Shown here: positions 35,731 to 46,894 of the stretch, piece by piece
How positions within the stretch are numbered: the first letter of the stretch is position 1
Layout: each line of letters begins with the position of its first letter
Assembly (NCBI GenBank): GCA_947381415.1
Contig: CANCVB010000018.1
Span: forward strand, 1-53,626
Direction: 5' to 3'
DNA from: Burkholderiales bacterium
GTDB taxonomy: Bacteria > Pseudomonadota > Gammaproteobacteria > Burkholderiales > Burkholderiaceae_C
DNA length: 53,626 bases
Made by a program: the position numbers and the translations under genes
Notes under the pieces: generated by a model
The model's database searches: none
Told to the model about the DNA's origin: nothing
What the model saw: only the letters and a program-made list of their open reading frames with translations

Positions 35731-36323
35731 GCCTGAGCCAGCGCATCTTAGACGCTTTACCGCAAACGCAATGTACGCGATGCGGTTATCCAGATTGCGC
35801 CGCGTATGCCAATGCGATCGCCAATAAAGAGGCTGGGATCAACCAGTGCCAGCCGGGTGGACAGGAGGGCGTCAGACGTTTATCTGTCATTACAGACTTA
35901 CCAGAATCACCTCTCGATCCAGTTTTCGGAAAAGAGACACCCAGAGGTATTGCCTGGATTGATGAGCAATGGTGCATTGGATGCACACTGTGCATCCCTG
36001 AATGCCCGACCGACGCGATCATCGGTAGCAATAAACAAATGCACACCATCATCGAAGATGAATGCACGGGTTGTGAGAAATGTCTTGCTGTTTGTCCGGT
36101 AGATTGCATCCATATGGAAAACGCAAGTGGCGCAGCATCGGGTTGGAGTGCGTGGTCTGACAAACTCGCCTCTCATGCCCGTCATCGCTACGAGCAAAAA
36201 ACACAACGATCTGCTATGTCGAAAACCCAAGCAACAATGACAGAAGGAAAGACTGCGCATAAACAGTCTGCTGTTCAAGCAGCCCTTGAAAGAGCCAAAG
36301 CACTTAAACAGTCTATTTCATGA
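35727..36323 (+). CDS. Soluble RnfB-like ferredoxin
   Basis: Iron-sulfur protein of 198 residues, GTG start overlapping the phaZ stop (GTGA). N-terminal 4Fe-4S motif CTRCGYPDCAAYANAI with a fourth cysteine in NQCQPGG, then two ferredoxin motifs CIGCTLCIPECP and CTGCEKCLAVCP. This is the RnfB/RsxB core, but the N-terminal membrane helix of RnfB is missing and no other Rnf subunit is nearby. Many betaproteobacteria have this lone form. Tail after residue 140 is polar and low complexity. Redox partner unknown. Confidence 0.87.
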   Translation: MSLSQRILDALPQTQCTRCGYPDCAAYANAIANKEAGINQCQPGGQEGVRRLSVITDLPESPLDPVFGKETPRGIAWIDEQWCIGCTLCIPECPTDAIIGSNKQMHTIIEDECTGCEKCLAVCPVDCIHMENASGAASGWSAWSDKLASHARHRYEQKTQRSAMSKTQATMTEGKTAHKQSAVQAALERAKALKQSIS

Positions 36324-36325
36324 AC

Positions 36326-36808
36326 CTAATGCGGTTTTAATGAAAATGCATTGAATGCTTCAATGACAGCTAAAGGGGCTTGTACCAATTCAATCAATAC
36401 GCCTTCGCCACTGTAAGGAAACTCATCGTTTGATTTAGGGTGAACAAAACAAATATCGAATCCAGCAGCACCTTTACGAATACCGCCTGGTGCAAAACGC
36501 AAACCTTTAAGACTTAACCAATCGACTGCAGCAACCAGGTCATCGATCCATAACCCAACATGGTTTAACGGGGTGGTGTGGACAGCCGGCTTCTTGTCTA
36601 TATCCAAAGGTTGCATTAAATCCACTTCTACTTTGAACGGCCCTTGACCCATGGTACAAATATCTTCGTCTACATTTTCTTTTTCTGATTGAAAGTGGCC
36701 AGTCATTTCCAAACCAAACAAATCAATCCATAAATATCTTAAAGAAGATTTACTGACGGCACCGATAGCAATTTGTTGGATACCCAACACTTTGAAAGGA
36801 CGGCTCAC
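36326..36808 (-). CDS. VOC-family protein, probable methylmalonyl-CoA epimerase
   Basis: Glyoxalase/bleomycin-resistance fold protein of 160 residues. The metal ligands are plausible at QIAIG (Gln), NHVGLWIDD (His) and the C-terminal [10 protein letters not shown] (Glu). It ends the propionyl-CoA operon and overlaps pccA by four bases, and the epimerase is the missing step between propionyl-CoA carboxylase and methylmalonyl-CoA mutase, so that role is likely. The sequence alone only shows the VOC family; a different isomerase or dioxygenase-like use is possible. Confidence 0.75.
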   Translation of the reverse strand: MSRPFKVLGIQQIAIGAVSKSSLRYLWIDLFGLEMTGHFQSEKENVDEDICTMGQGPFKVEVDLMQPLDIDKKPAVHTTPLNHVGLWIDDLVAAVDWLSLKGLRFAPGGIRKGAAGFDICFVHPKSNDEFPYSGEGVLIELVQAPLAVIEAFNAFSLKPH

Positions 36809-38850
36809 ACAAACTCCACAATAACTTGATCGACAGACAAAGAGTCACCTTTTGATGCCTCTATCGATTTCACAATGCCATCTTGCGCAGCAAACAATAC
36901 ATTTTCCATTTTCATGGCTTCAATCACTGCAATACGCTCGCCAGCTTGCACCTTTTGACCTGGGGCGACAGCGACTTCAACCAAAAGACCTGGCATAGGC
37001 GACAAAATAAATCGCGACATATCGGCTGGTGGCTTGTAAGGCATCAAGCGGTACAGGTCTGCCATACGAGGAGAAATCACCAAGGCTTCTATGCGTCTTC
37101 CATGGTGTTGGATTTGCAAAACCAGCGGGTTTTTGACTGAGCCTCTTTCAACTTGCGCGACAAATGGCTGCCCATTGACAGTGCCCTCAATAGCAATATC
37201 GTTCAAGCGTGAATGGCTTTCAATCGCATAATTTTTGTCATTGACTTTGATAACAGCCGTGCCTTTGCCACCTGCGTCATCCACTTCTACCTGCGTAAAT
37301 ACATGCTGTCCGTTGGTATCGAGTGTGATGACCGTGTAGGTTTGCCCAACTTTGACATCGTAGCCAGGCAACTGGCCACTCAGTGAAGCCGCACGCTCTC
37401 TGGACTTGCGTCTGACAAAGGCCGCCAGTGCAACCAAGAAATCAGCATCGGGGTGTGGAACATCTTCGGCATGAAAACCCTTGCCAAAGTGCTCTGCGAT
37501 AAAGCCAGTATTGAATTGACCGGATACAAAGTCTGGGTGGGCAAGCAAAGCAGACTGAAAAGGGATATTGGAGTTGATGCCTCGGATCACAAATCCATTC
37601 AGTGCATCCCGCATTTTTGCGATGGCGTCATTTCTATCGCGCCCATGAACAATCAATTTTGCGATCATGGAATCGTAATGCATGGGGATCTCACCCCCCT
37701 CTTGAACGCCGGTATCCACTCGTACACCGTGAGACGTCTCTGGCCTGGCTTGGTACATGGTTGGTGCAGGCGGTTGAAAGCGTACCAATCGACCAGTGGA
37801 AGGCAGGAAATTTCGAAACGGATCCTCCGCATTGATTCGACATTCCATGGCCCAACCATCGCGACGGACATCAGCTTGCGAAAAAGGAATTTTTTCGCCA
37901 GCGGCCACTCGAATCATCCATTCAACCAAATCCAATCCAGTAATGCATTCCGTCACAGGGTGTTCAACCTGTAAACGTGTATTCATTTCTAAGAAATAAA
38001 AGCTTTGATCTTTGCCAACAACAAATTCAACCGTACCCGCACTTTGGTATTTCACAGCTTTGGCAAGCGCAACGGCTTGCTCACCCATAGCGTGTCTTGT
38101 TTCATCACTGATAAAAGGCGAAGGGGCTTCTTCAATGACTTTTTGATGACGCCGTTGAATTGAACATTCACGTTCATTGAGGTAAACCACATGACCATGC
38201 GCATCGCCCAATAACTGAATCTCAATATGCCGTGGTTCTTCAACAAACTTTTCAATGAAAACCCGATCGTCACCAAAACTGTTTCTGGCCTCGTTACGAC
38301 AAGATGCAAAACCTTCAAGAGCTTCCTTATCGGTGTAGGCCACACGCAAGCCTTTACCGCCACCGCCGGCACTCGCTTTGATCATGACTGGATAACCAAT
38401 ACTCTTGGCAATTTCGACCGCTTTTTCAGGGCTTTCAATCGCTTCATTCACACCAGGAATAGTATTTACCTTTGCCAAACTCGCCAGTTTCTTGGATGCA
38501 ATTTTGTCACCCATGGCTGCAATAGCCTCATGCTTGGGTCCAATAAAGACTATTGAATTCTCTTCACAGGAGCGTGCAAATTCTTCGTTTTCACTCAAAA
38601 AACCATAGCCTGGATGAATTGCTTGTGCACCCAGTTTTTTGGCGGCAGCAATGATGACGTCACCTTTGAGGTAACTTTCACGGCTGGGTGCTGGACCAAT
38701 GCATACCGATTCATCAGCCAAAGAAACATGGCGCGCGTTTTTATCGGCCTCTGAGTAAACAGCAACGGTTGAAATACCCATGCGCTTGGCAGTTGCAATG
38801 ACTCGACAGGCAATTTCACCCCTGTTGGCGATCAAAATTTTATGGAACAT
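36805..38850 (-). CDS. pccA: Propionyl-CoA carboxylase alpha chain (biotin carboxylase plus carrier)
   Basis: A 681-residue biotin carboxylase. N-terminal biotin carboxylase domain with [17 protein letters not shown], the ATP-grasp segment [13 protein letters not shown], and [15 protein letters not shown]-terminal biotinyl carrier domain with the biotin site EAMKMENVL near residue 645. It loads CO2 on biotin for PccB. Twenty bases after pccB. Clustering with methylmalonyl-CoA mutase and meaB supports propionyl over methylcrotonyl use. Confidence 0.92.
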   Translation of the reverse strand: MFHKILIANRGEIACRVIATAKRMGISTVAVYSEADKNARHVSLADESVCIGPAPSRESYLKGDVIIAAAKKLGAQAIHPGYGFLSENEEFARSCEENSIVFIGPKHEAIAAMGDKIASKKLASLAKVNTIPGVNEAIESPEKAVEIAKSIGYPVMIKASAGGGGKGLRVAYTDKEALEGFASCRNEARNSFGDDRVFIEKFVEEPRHIEIQLLGDAHGHVVYLNERECSIQRRHQKVIEEAPSPFISDETRHAMGEQAVALAKAVKYQSAGTVEFVVGKDQSFYFLEMNTRLQVEHPVTECITGLDLVEWMIRVAAGEKIPFSQADVRRDGWAMECRINAEDPFRNFLPSTGRLVRFQPPAPTMYQARPETSHGVRVDTGVQEGGEIPMHYDSMIAKLIVHGRDRNDAIAKMRDALNGFVIRGINSNIPFQSALLAHPDFVSGQFNTGFIAEHFGKGFHAEDVPHPDADFLVALAAFVRRKSRERAASLSGQLPGYDVKVGQTYTVITLDTNGQHVFTQVEVDDAGGKGTAVIKVNDKNYAIESHSRLNDIAIEGTVNGQPFVAQVERGSVKNPLVLQIQHHGRRIEALVISPRMADLYRLMPYKPPADMSRFILSPMPGLLVEVAVAPGQKVQAGERIAVIEAMKMENVLFAAQDGIVKSIEASKGDSLSVDQVIVEFV

Positions 38851-38870
38851 GAATAATCAATCCTAGGAAT

Positions 38871-40403
38871 TCAAAGAGGAATATTGCCGTGCTTGCGCCA
38901 CGGATTCTCAATTTTCTTGTCTTTCAGCATGACCAGTGAACGACAAACGCGCTTACGTGTTTCACTGGGAAGTATCACGTCGTCAATAAAGCCACGTGCA
39001 CCCGCAACAAAGGGGTTGGCAAACCTGGCCTTGTACTCTGCTTCTTTGGCTGCAAGTTTTTCAGGATTTCCTTTGTCTTCTCGAAAGATAATTTCAACTG
39101 CGCCTTTTGCACCCATAACCGCAATCTCAGCGTGAGGCCAAGCAAAGTTAACATCACCACGCAAATGCTTGGACGCCATCACATCGTAAGCACCACCATA
39201 TGCCTTTCGGGTGATCACCGTAATCTTGGGAACCGTACATTCCGCATAAGCGTACAAAAGTTTGGCGCCATGTTTGATGATGCCTCCAAATTCTTGGCTG
39301 GTACCAGGCATAAATCCAGGCACATCGACAAAGGTAATGACTGGAATATTGAATGCGTCGCAAAATCGGACAAATCTTGCAGCCTTGATACTGCTCTTGA
39401 TATCAAGACAACCAGCCAAGACCAAGGGCTGGTTGGCGACGATACCGACTGTTTGACCCGCCATGCGTGCAAAGCCAATCAAGATATTTTTTGCATAGTC
39501 TGGTTGCAACTCAAAAAAATCTCCATCATCGACTGTCTTGAGAATGAGCTCCTTCATGTCATAAGGCATGTTCGGGTTGTCAGGTACCAAAGTATCCAAA
39601 CTAGCGTCCATGCGCTCAGTTGGATCACCACTTGGGCGAACAGGTGGCTTTTCTCGGTTATTCAAAGGCAAATAGTTGTAGAGACGCCTGAGCATGAGTA
39701 AAGCCTCAACATCATTGTTGAAAGCCATATCAGCCACACCACTCTTGGTTGTGTGGGTCACAGCTCCCCCAAGGTCTTCGGCACTGACCTCTTCATGGGT
39801 CACGGTTTTCACGACTTCCGGGCCAGTGACAAACATGTAGGAACTGTCTTTGACCATAAAGATGAAATCCGTCAAAGCAGGTGAATACACCGCACCGCCA
39901 GCCGATGGCCCCATGATCATGCTAATTTGAGGCACAACACCGCTCGCCATGACATTGCGCTGAAAAACTTCAGCGTATCCACCTAATGAAGCAACACCTT
40001 CTTGAATACGTGCGCCGCCAGAGTCATTTAATCCGATAACAGGCGCACCTACTTTGAGGGCTTGATCCATGATTTTGCAAATTTTTTCAGCATGCGATTC
40101 TGAAAGAGCACCACCATAGACCGTAAAGTCTTGACTGAAGACAAATACCAATCGACCGTTGATCATGCCGTAACCGGTCACCACACCATCGCCAGGAATT
40201 TTGTTGGACTCCATTCCGAAATCAACACAGCGGTGCTCTACAAACATATCCCACTCTTCAAAAGTGCCTTCATCCAAAAGAATCTCTAGGCGCTCACGAG
40301 CAGTTAACTTGCCTTTGGCATGTTGTGCAGAAATTCTTTTTTCTCCACCGCCCAGACGCGCAGCAGCACGTTTTTCTTCGAGTTGTTGAATGATTTCTTG
40401 CAT
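38871..40403 (-). CDS. pccB: Propionyl-CoA carboxylase beta chain
   Basis: Carboxyltransferase of 510 residues that moves CO2 from biotin to propionyl-CoA. Typical N-terminus [36 protein letters not shown], oxyanion segments [14 protein letters not shown] and [13 protein letters not shown], second half with [26 protein letters not shown], and the close [12 protein letters not shown]. Length and motifs are standard. In the operon between meaB and pccA. Confidence 0.94.
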   Translation of the reverse strand: MQEIIQQLEEKRAAARLGGGEKRISAQHAKGKLTARERLEILLDEGTFEEWDMFVEHRCVDFGMESNKIPGDGVVTGYGMINGRLVFVFSQDFTVYGGALSESHAEKICKIMDQALKVGAPVIGLNDSGGARIQEGVASLGGYAEVFQRNVMASGVVPQISMIMGPSAGGAVYSPALTDFIFMVKDSSYMFVTGPEVVKTVTHEEVSAEDLGGAVTHTTKSGVADMAFNNDVEALLMLRRLYNYLPLNNREKPPVRPSGDPTERMDASLDTLVPDNPNMPYDMKELILKTVDDGDFFELQPDYAKNILIGFARMAGQTVGIVANQPLVLAGCLDIKSSIKAARFVRFCDAFNIPVITFVDVPGFMPGTSQEFGGIIKHGAKLLYAYAECTVPKITVITRKAYGGAYDVMASKHLRGDVNFAWPHAEIAVMGAKGAVEIIFREDKGNPEKLAAKEAEYKARFANPFVAGARGFIDDVILPSETRKRVCRSLVMLKDKKIENPWRKHGNIPL

Positions 40404-40443
40404 GAATCAACCTTTAACTAAATAACCAATTGAAATAACGGTT

Positions 40444-41442
40444 TCAAGCCCACAGAGCCAGTAATTGTCTTGCCGCTGTAGAAGCAGCAATTCGCCCTTC
40501 TAATACATCTTTCTCAAGTTCAGGCAATACCAAAGCGACTTTAGGGTATTGTTGAAAATACCTCTTTAAGCCGCTCTGAATCAATTCTTGCATCCAAGTC
40601 AATGACTGTGAACGACGGCGATTCTGCCACTGTCCTGTGCTTTCTTGAGATTTCTTGAAATCAGAAATTTCTCCCCAAAGCTTCTCTACACCTTGTCCAT
40701 TCAACGCAGAAACACGCAAGACTTTGGGTTGCCATAAAGGATCATCCGCATCAGAATGTTTAAGCCCCCTGAAAATATGCATGGCACTTGAGATAAATGA
40801 CTCGGCTTGAAGAGCCGCTTGCTCGTCCAAATCAGCTTTATTGATCAGAACCAAATCTGCAATCTCTACGATACCCTTTTTGATGGCCTGTAAATCGTCC
40901 CCCGCGTTAGGAAGTTGCATCAAAACAAACATATCTGTCATTCCTGCGACAGTGGTTTCGCTTTGACCCACCCCAACCGTTTCAACAATCACAATGTCAA
41001 ATCCGGCGGCTTCACATACCAAAATACATTCACGGGTTTTTTCAGCCACTCCCCCTAAATTTCCACTGCTGGGACTTGGTCGAATAAATGCACCAGGGTG
41101 ATTGGACAAAATCTCCATTCGGGTTTTGTCTCCCAATATAGATCCGCCTGACAGATTTGAAGATGGGTCAATAGCCAATACAGCCACTTTGTGACCATGC
41201 TTGATCAGCCACAACCCCAAATTTTCAATCAAGGTCGACTTGCCTACACCTGGAACACCACTCAGCCCAATACGCAAGGATTTACCAGTAAAAGGTAAAA
41301 GTTGCGTTAACAGTTGATCTGCCGTTGAACGATGGTCTTCCCTGGTTGATTCAATCAAGGTGATGGCTTTTGCCATTGCTCGTCTTTTGCTTAAGGTGTC
41401 ACCTTCAACCAAATCTGCAAATAGAGACGCTGATTCAAACAT
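40444..41442 (-). CDS. meaB: Methylmalonyl-CoA mutase-associated GTPase MeaB
   Basis: G3E-family GTPase of 332 residues that loads and protects the B12 cofactor of methylmalonyl-CoA mutase. Walker A GVPGVGKSTLIENL near residue 60, AVLAIDPSSNLSGGSILGDKTRM, DIVIVETVGVGQSETTVAGMTD, and the NKAD motif LINKADLDEQ. Eleven bases separate it from the mutase it serves, and pccB follows by 40 bases. Confidence 0.94.
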   Translation of the reverse strand: MFESASLFADLVEGDTLSKRRAMAKAITLIESTREDHRSTADQLLTQLLPFTGKSLRIGLSGVPGVGKSTLIENLGLWLIKHGHKVAVLAIDPSSNLSGGSILGDKTRMEILSNHPGAFIRPSPSSGNLGGVAEKTRECILVCEAAGFDIVIVETVGVGQSETTVAGMTDMFVLMQLPNAGDDLQAIKKGIVEIADLVLINKADLDEQAALQAESFISSAMHIFRGLKHSDADDPLWQPKVLRVSALNGQGVEKLWGEISDFKKSQESTGQWQNRRRSQSLTWMQELIQSGLKRYFQQYPKVALVLPELEKDVLEGRIAASTAARQLLALWA

Positions 41443-41453
41443 GAGGTTAGGAA

Positions 41454-43637
41454 TTATTTTTGAGAACGTACGGAATTCTCAATATGCGAGAGCACATCAC
41501 GTGCGCTGACGGGAATGGGGGTTCCTGGTCCGTAAATACCTTTCACCCCAGCAGAATATAAGAAGTCGTAATCTTGCTTTGGAATAACTCCACCTACAAA
41601 AACAATGATGTCATTCGCACCTTGTTTTTTTAGCTCATCAATGATGGCTGGCACCAAGGTCTTGTGGCCTGCGGCCAAAGTCGATACGCCTACAGCATGA
41701 ACATCGTTCTCGATGGCCTGCCTTGCACACTCTTCTGGTGTTTGAAACAATGGGCCAATATCCACATCAAAACCTAAATCGGCAAACGCAGTGGAAACCA
41801 CCTTGGCACCACGGTCATGACCATCCTGACCTAGCTTGGAAATCATCACACGAGGTCGCCTTCCTTGCTGCACAGCAAAATCTGCAATGTCCTTTTTTAG
41901 TTGATCCCAATATTCCATGCTATCCCCCACATGACCACTGTCGTAAGCAGCAGCGTAGACGCCACTAACCTTTTGCGTATCTGCTCGATGTCTGCCAAAT
42001 ACCTTTTCAAGGGACTCACTCACCTCACCGACTGTCGCTCTTACTCGGATGGCTTGGATAGACAGGTCAAGTAAATTACCATGCCCATCTTTTGCAGCCT
42101 CGGTGAGCTTATCCAATGCCAGCGCGACAGCATTGTTGTCACGCTTATTTTTGAGTTCAGTCAGTCGTTCAATTTGACTGGACCGGACTTTGACATTGTC
42201 AATATCTCTCACCTCTATGCTGTCTTCTTGCGACAACTTGTACTTATTCACGCCGACAATGACATCTTGGCCTGAGTCGATTCGCGCTTGCTTGTCTGCA
42301 GCAGCAGCTTCAATTTTAAGTTTTGCCCAGCCTGAATCAACCGCTTTGGTCATTCCACCCATGGCATTGACTTCCTCAATGATCTTCCAAGCCTCATCGG
42401 CCATTTCTTGGGTGATCTTCTCCATCATGTAACTACCAGCCCAAGGATCAATCACATTGGTGATATGGCTTTCCTCTTGAATAATCAGCTGCGTATTTCT
42501 AGCAATGCGAGAAGAAAATTCAGTGGGTAAGGCAATGGCTTCATCGAAACTGTTGGTATGCAAACTTTGGGTACCCCCAAAAACCGCCGCCATCGCTTCA
42601 ATGGTGGTTCGAACGATGTTGTTATAAGGGTCTTGCTCTGTAAGACTCCAGCCGGAAGTTTGGCAATGCGTACGAAGCATCAAACTTTTCGAGTTCTTTG
42701 CTCCAAAATCTTTCATGATGCGACACCACAATAAACGTGCGGCACGCATTTTGGCAATTTCTAAATAAAAGTTCATTCCAATTGCCCAAAAGAAAGACAA
42801 CCGCGGTGCGAATGAATCGACATCCAAGCCTTTGGCAATGGCAGTACGGACATATTCTTGACCATCTGCCAATGTAAGGGCCAGTTCGAGCGACTGATTA
42901 GCACCAGCCTCTTGCATATGGTAACCACTGATACTGATAGAGTTAAATCGTGGCATGTGCTCTGCTGTATAGGCAATGATGTCACCTACGATACGCATAC
43001 TAGGCTCTGGTGGGTATATGTACGTATTCCGCACCATGAACTCTTTCAAAATATCATTCTGAATCGTTCCACTGAGTTGATCTTGCTTAACACCCTGCTC
43101 TTCTGCAGCAACAACATAACCTGCCAGCACAGGCAAAACTGCACCGTTCATGGTCATAGAGACAGAAACCTTGTCCAAAGGAATCTGATCAAACAAAATT
43201 TTCATGTCCTCAACAGAGTCAATGGCCACTCCAGCCTTGCCCACATCGCCCGTCACTCTTGGATGGTCTGAGTCATAGCCTCGGTGCGTCGCTAAATCAA
43301 ATGCCACAGAGACACCTTGCCCCCCACTTGAAAGTGCCTTGCGATAAAAAGCGTTGGATTCTTGCGCAGTTGAAAACCCCGCATACTGCCGAATGGTCCA
43401 AGGTCGTACTGCATACATGGTTGCTTGCGGCCCCCTCAAATAGGGCTCAAATCCAGGCAAAGTATCGGTATGCATCAAACCCTGCAAATCATTTGCTGTG
43501 TACAAGGGCTTGACTGTGATGCCGTCAGGTGTGTGCCAATTCAGACTAGATACGTTGGAATTTGGCAATGACTTTGCAGCGGCATTCGTCCAATCTGACA
43601 AATTAGCTTGAGGGTATTTGAAATTGAATGTACTCAT
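41454..43637 (-). CDS. Methylmalonyl-CoA mutase
   Basis: Adenosylcobalamin-dependent mutase of 727 residues that converts methylmalonyl-CoA to succinyl-CoA. Large N-terminal TIM-barrel with [33 protein letters not shown] and [10 protein letters not shown]-terminal B12 domain with the cobalt-ligating histidine in [12 protein letters not shown] and the pocket [14 protein letters not shown] and GGVIP. The single-chain form (MCM alpha) is complete. Follows the decarboxylase gene by eight bases and precedes meaB. Symbol left empty because naming differs (mcm, scpA, mutB). Confidence 0.94.
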   Translation of the reverse strand: MSTFNFKYPQANLSDWTNAAAKSLPNSNVSSLNWHTPDGITVKPLYTANDLQGLMHTDTLPGFEPYLRGPQATMYAVRPWTIRQYAGFSTAQESNAFYRKALSSGGQGVSVAFDLATHRGYDSDHPRVTGDVGKAGVAIDSVEDMKILFDQIPLDKVSVSMTMNGAVLPVLAGYVVAAEEQGVKQDQLSGTIQNDILKEFMVRNTYIYPPEPSMRIVGDIIAYTAEHMPRFNSISISGYHMQEAGANQSLELALTLADGQEYVRTAIAKGLDVDSFAPRLSFFWAIGMNFYLEIAKMRAARLLWCRIMKDFGAKNSKSLMLRTHCQTSGWSLTEQDPYNNIVRTTIEAMAAVFGGTQSLHTNSFDEAIALPTEFSSRIARNTQLIIQEESHITNVIDPWAGSYMMEKITQEMADEAWKIIEEVNAMGGMTKAVDSGWAKLKIEAAAADKQARIDSGQDVIVGVNKYKLSQEDSIEVRDIDNVKVRSSQIERLTELKNKRDNNAVALALDKLTEAAKDGHGNLLDLSIQAIRVRATVGEVSESLEKVFGRHRADTQKVSGVYAAAYDSGHVGDSMEYWDQLKKDIADFAVQQGRRPRVMISKLGQDGHDRGAKVVSTAFADLGFDVDIGPLFQTPEECARQAIENDVHAVGVSTLAAGHKTLVPAIIDELKKQGANDIIVFVGGVIPKQDYDFLYSAGVKGIYGPGTPIPVSARDVLSHIENSVRSQK

Positions 43638-43645
43638 CTGAAAAA

Positions 43646-45931
43646 TTAAGTCTTGACACAGTCTGCAAAATAATGGGTCTTACCTTGGTCATCTTTAACC
43701 TCAACCAACCCATGAATGTCGGTTTCAAAGCCTGGGCATTGAAGGTTAAATTCCCTCGCAAATTTTAAATAGTCCACGATTTTTTTATTGAACACTTCGC
43801 CGGGGATGAGAAGAGGAATGCCAGGTGGATAAGGAGTAACCAAGCTGGTAGTGATGCGTCCTTCCAAGTTATCGATGGATACCCTTTCAGTGTTGCGGTG
43901 TGCAATCTGAGAGTAAGCATCGCTTGGTTTCATTGCTGGCTTAAGGTCACTCAAATACATCTCTGTCGTTAGCTTGGCAATATCAAATTTGGAATACAAA
44001 GAATGAATGTGGTGACATAAATCACGCAAACCCATTTTTTCATAGCGCGTATGCTTTTGGCAAAACTCTGGCAATATTCTCCACATCGGTTGGTTTCGAT
44101 CGTAATCATCCTTGAACTGCTGCAGTGCTGTTAGCAAAGAATTCCAACGTCCTTTGGTAATGCCAATGGTGAACATGATGAAAAAACTGTACAGGCCTGT
44201 TTTTTCAACAATCACACCGTGCTCTGCCAAGAATTTCGTCACGATGCTTGCAGGTATGCCAGCCTTGTCAAACTTACCGTCTAAATTTAATCCAGGCGTC
44301 ACGATGGTCGCCTTGATTGGATCAAGCATATTGAATCCATCGGCAAGATCGCCAAATCCATGCCAGTTAGGGTCTTCGTTCTTCTTTTTTCGTCCCTTTT
44401 TTTCTGCCTTGATAATCCAGTCATCCGCACGACCAATGCCATCCTCAACCAACTCTTCAGGCCCCCAAACTTTGAACCACCAGTCTTTGCCGTACTCTGC
44501 ATCGACTTTACGCATGGCCCGCCTGAAATCCAAAGCTTCAGCAATACTTTCCTCAACCAAAGCCGTTCCACCGGGCGGCTCCATCATGGCGGCAGCAACA
44601 TCACAACTTGCAATGATGCTGTACTGTGGACTGGTACTGGTGTGCATCAAATAGGCCTCATTAAACAAATGCCGGTCCAATTGATGTGTTTGTGAATCCT
44701 GAACCAACACATGGCTTGCTTGGCTGATACCCGCCAATAACTTGTGAACAGATTGGGTGGAATAAACCATTGCCTCTTTGGGCCTGATTCGCTTTTTACC
44801 CATCGCATGGTATGTGCCATAAAACGGGTGAAATGCGGCATGCGGCAACCAAGCTTCATCAAAGTGAATATTGGGAATATACCCATCCAACATATTTTTG
44901 ATGGTTTCGGTGTTGTACAAAACACCATCGTAAGTTGATTGGGTGAGTGTCAAAACTTTGGGCTTTACCGCACTGTTGCTTTGGCCTTTTAACAATGGGT
45001 TGGATTGAATTTTTTCTTTGATGGCCTCGGGCGAGAACTCACTTTGCGGAATGGGGCCAATGATGCCGAAATGATTACGTGTGGGCTTGAGGAAAACTGG
45101 AATAGCACCCGTCATGATGATGGAGTGCAACACAGATTTATGGCAATTCCGGTCAACCACTACGATATCCCCAGGGGCAACCGTGTGATGCCAAACAATT
45201 TTATTGGAGGTACTCGTTCCATTGGTTACAAAAAAACAATGGTCAGCATTAAAGATACGAGCGGCATTTCGTTCACTCTCACCAATTGCGCCATCATGAT
45301 CAAGAAGCTGACCTAATTCTTCGACAGCATTACATACGTCAGCCCTGAGCATGTTTTCACCAAAGAATTGATGAAACATCTGTCCAACGGGGCTTTTGAG
45401 AAAGGCTACGCCACCCGAGTGACCAGGGCAATGCCACGAATAAGAACCGTCCTCCGCATAATCCAGCAATGCTTTGAAAAATGGAGGTTGAACGCCTTCT
45501 AAGTAGCTTTTTGCTTCGCGAATGATATGCCTTGCCACGAACTCAGGTGTATCTTCGAACATGTGAATAAAACCATGCAATTCGCGAAGAATATCGTTGG
45601 GCAAATGACGTGAAGTTTTTGTTTCTCCATACACATAAATGGGAACATCTGAATTTTTTCGACGAACCTCATCAATGAAGCTGCGAAGGTTGACAACAGC
45701 CGGGTCTAAATCTGGTCCGGGCGTGAATTCTTCATCATCGATGGAAAGAATAAAAGCACTCGCGCGTGATTGTTGCTGAGCGAATTGACTCAAGTCGCCA
45801 TAACTTGTGACACCCATGACCTCGTAACCCTCACTTTCAATGGCCTGAGCCAAGGCTCGAATTCCAAGTCCCGACGTGTTTTCGGAACGAAAGTCTTCAT
45901 CAATAATGACGATAGGGAAACGAAATTTCAT
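43646..45931 (-). CDS. Orn/Lys/Arg decarboxylase (PLP, fold type I)
   Basis: Amino acid decarboxylase of 761 residues with an N-terminal response-regulator-like wing domain ([20 protein letters not shown]), the core with [38 protein letters not shown] and PLP lysine in [13 protein letters not shown], and a C-terminal domain ending near [21 protein letters not shown]. Substrate may be lysine, ornithine or arginine; the biodegradative family is often acid-stress related. GGAG site before ATG. It is the first gene upstream of the mutase, eight bases away, an unusual operon partner. Confidence 0.88.
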   Translation of the reverse strand: MKFRFPIVIIDEDFRSENTSGLGIRALAQAIESEGYEVMGVTSYGDLSQFAQQQSRASAFILSIDDEEFTPGPDLDPAVVNLRSFIDEVRRKNSDVPIYVYGETKTSRHLPNDILRELHGFIHMFEDTPEFVARHIIREAKSYLEGVQPPFFKALLDYAEDGSYSWHCPGHSGGVAFLKSPVGQMFHQFFGENMLRADVCNAVEELGQLLDHDGAIGESERNAARIFNADHCFFVTNGTSTSNKIVWHHTVAPGDIVVVDRNCHKSVLHSIIMTGAIPVFLKPTRNHFGIIGPIPQSEFSPEAIKEKIQSNPLLKGQSNSAVKPKVLTLTQSTYDGVLYNTETIKNMLDGYIPNIHFDEAWLPHAAFHPFYGTYHAMGKKRIRPKEAMVYSTQSVHKLLAGISQASHVLVQDSQTHQLDRHLFNEAYLMHTSTSPQYSIIASCDVAAAMMEPPGGTALVEESIAEALDFRRAMRKVDAEYGKDWWFKVWGPEELVEDGIGRADDWIIKAEKKGRKKKNEDPNWHGFGDLADGFNMLDPIKATIVTPGLNLDGKFDKAGIPASIVTKFLAEHGVIVEKTGLYSFFIMFTIGITKGRWNSLLTALQQFKDDYDRNQPMWRILPEFCQKHTRYEKMGLRDLCHHIHSLYSKFDIAKLTTEMYLSDLKPAMKPSDAYSQIAHRNTERVSIDNLEGRITTSLVTPYPPGIPLLIPGEVFNKKIVDYLKFAREFNLQCPGFETDIHGLVEVKDDQGKTHYFADCVKT

Positions 45932-45994
45932 TAACTACTCCGAGCTTGCGCTGTTCAAAGGAACAAAGGGTTAAGTTTACCCGCCGGAGGCACT

Positions 45995-46002
45995 GATACA
46001 AT
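45995..46002 (+). promoter_or_regulatory. Extended -10 before tRNA-Ser
   Basis: TGATACAAT at about 45994-46002 is an extended -10 (TG-n-TACAAT) ending nine bases before the tRNA, a normal start-site distance. A weak -35 (TTAAGT or TTTACC) lies upstream at imperfect spacing. Confidence 0.45.
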
Positions 46003-46011
46003 GAAAAAACT

Positions 46012-46123
<112 letters not shown>

Positions 46124-46153
46124 ACTATAGGGTCTTAAGGCCCAATCATTCAA

Positions 46154-46294
46154 TTATTTTTGAGCATCACCTGACTTGAACCAACCACTGACGGTGCTGC
46201 TCGCAGAGTCATAGGCAGAACTCAACGTAGAGCAAGCTGTTAAACACATGCTCATGCAAAAAATAAGGGACAGTGATTTGACGGTTTTAGACAT
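46154..46294 (-). CDS. Small lipoprotein (46 residues)
   Basis: Short gene: MSKTVKSLSLIFCMSMCLTACSTLSSA then a polar tail to DAQK. The lipobox LTAC with the lipid-attached cysteine at position 21 and a basic N-terminus make it a secreted lipoprotein, with a mature part of only 26 residues. AAAGGAAA lies before the ATG, and a promoter with TTGAAG and TATCAT 17 bases apart lies upstream (46329-46357). It resembles entericidin-like small lipoproteins in size and layout but I do not assign it to that family. Located between tRNA-Ser and sixA. Confidence 0.7.
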   Translation of the reverse strand: MSKTVKSLSLIFCMSMCLTACSTLSSAYDSASSTVSGWFKSGDAQK

Positions 46295-46328
46295 GATTTT
46301 CCTTTGGGTTTATAAATTTTCCGCGTCA

Positions 46329-46357
46329 ATGATAAATGAGTTCCGAAAAAGCTTCAA
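46329..46357 (-). promoter_or_regulatory. Promoter of the small lipoprotein gene
   Basis: Minus strand: TTGAAG (46357-46352), 17-base spacer, TATCAT (46334-46329), both near sigma-70 consensus at ideal spacing. The start site is expected about 46322, giving a leader of roughly 28 bases before the ATG at 46294. Confidence 0.55.
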
Positions 46358-46431
46358 ATTAAAGTTTACCGACCATTTAGCATTAGATATTCGTATAAAT
46401 TGATACTTAAAAGTAGCTTCAAAACCAGCAA

Positions 46432-46893
46432 CTACAACATTTCAGGCGTTTGTACTGTGACCAAAACAGTTTGATTGGTTTCCAGTCTTGATCTCGAACG
46501 TAACCACCAAACAGCACCCTTCTTGACAGCACATTCTTGCTTTTGAAATTCCAGCAATTGCGCTATAGCCTCGCCTAAGATAGGTTGATGTCCAATGACC
46601 AATACAGCGTTTTTACTTTGGGGCCATTGCGCTGTAGCAAGTAACATTTCTGCAGAACTTTGAGGCGCCAACGCTGCGCTCAGCTTGTATTTTCTGCCTA
46701 AGGCCATGGCAGTTTGCTCCGTTCGCCTCGCTGGACTGCAAATAATACGAGTCCCTTCAGGCAATTGACGCTCTAACCAGTGTGCAATGCGAGCAGCTTG
46801 TCTTTCACCGCGTGGGGTCAAACTTCTGCTCATGTCGTCTTCACCGTCCGCAGCTTCATGGGCTTCTGCATGTCTCCAGAGAATCAAGTCCAT
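46432..46893 (-). CDS. sixA: Phosphohistidine phosphatase SixA
   Basis: Histidine phosphatase of 153 residues. RHG-type motif ILWRHAEAHEAAD at the N-terminus carrying the phospho-accepting histidine at residue 8, ICSPARRTEQTA with the arginine pair, and the second histidine in VIGHQPILGE. In E. coli SixA removes phosphate from the histidine of NPr or ArcB-type phosphotransfer proteins. It lies one base downstream of ppk1 in a conserved order, so both may be co-expressed. Confidence 0.9.
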   Translation of the reverse strand: MDLILWRHAEAHEAADGEDDMSRSLTPRGERQAARIAHWLERQLPEGTRIICSPARRTEQTAMALGRKYKLSAALAPQSSAEMLLATAQWPQSKNAVLVIGHQPILGEAIAQLLEFQKQECAVKKGAVWWLRSRSRLETNQTVLVTVQTPEML

Positions 46894-46894
46894 G

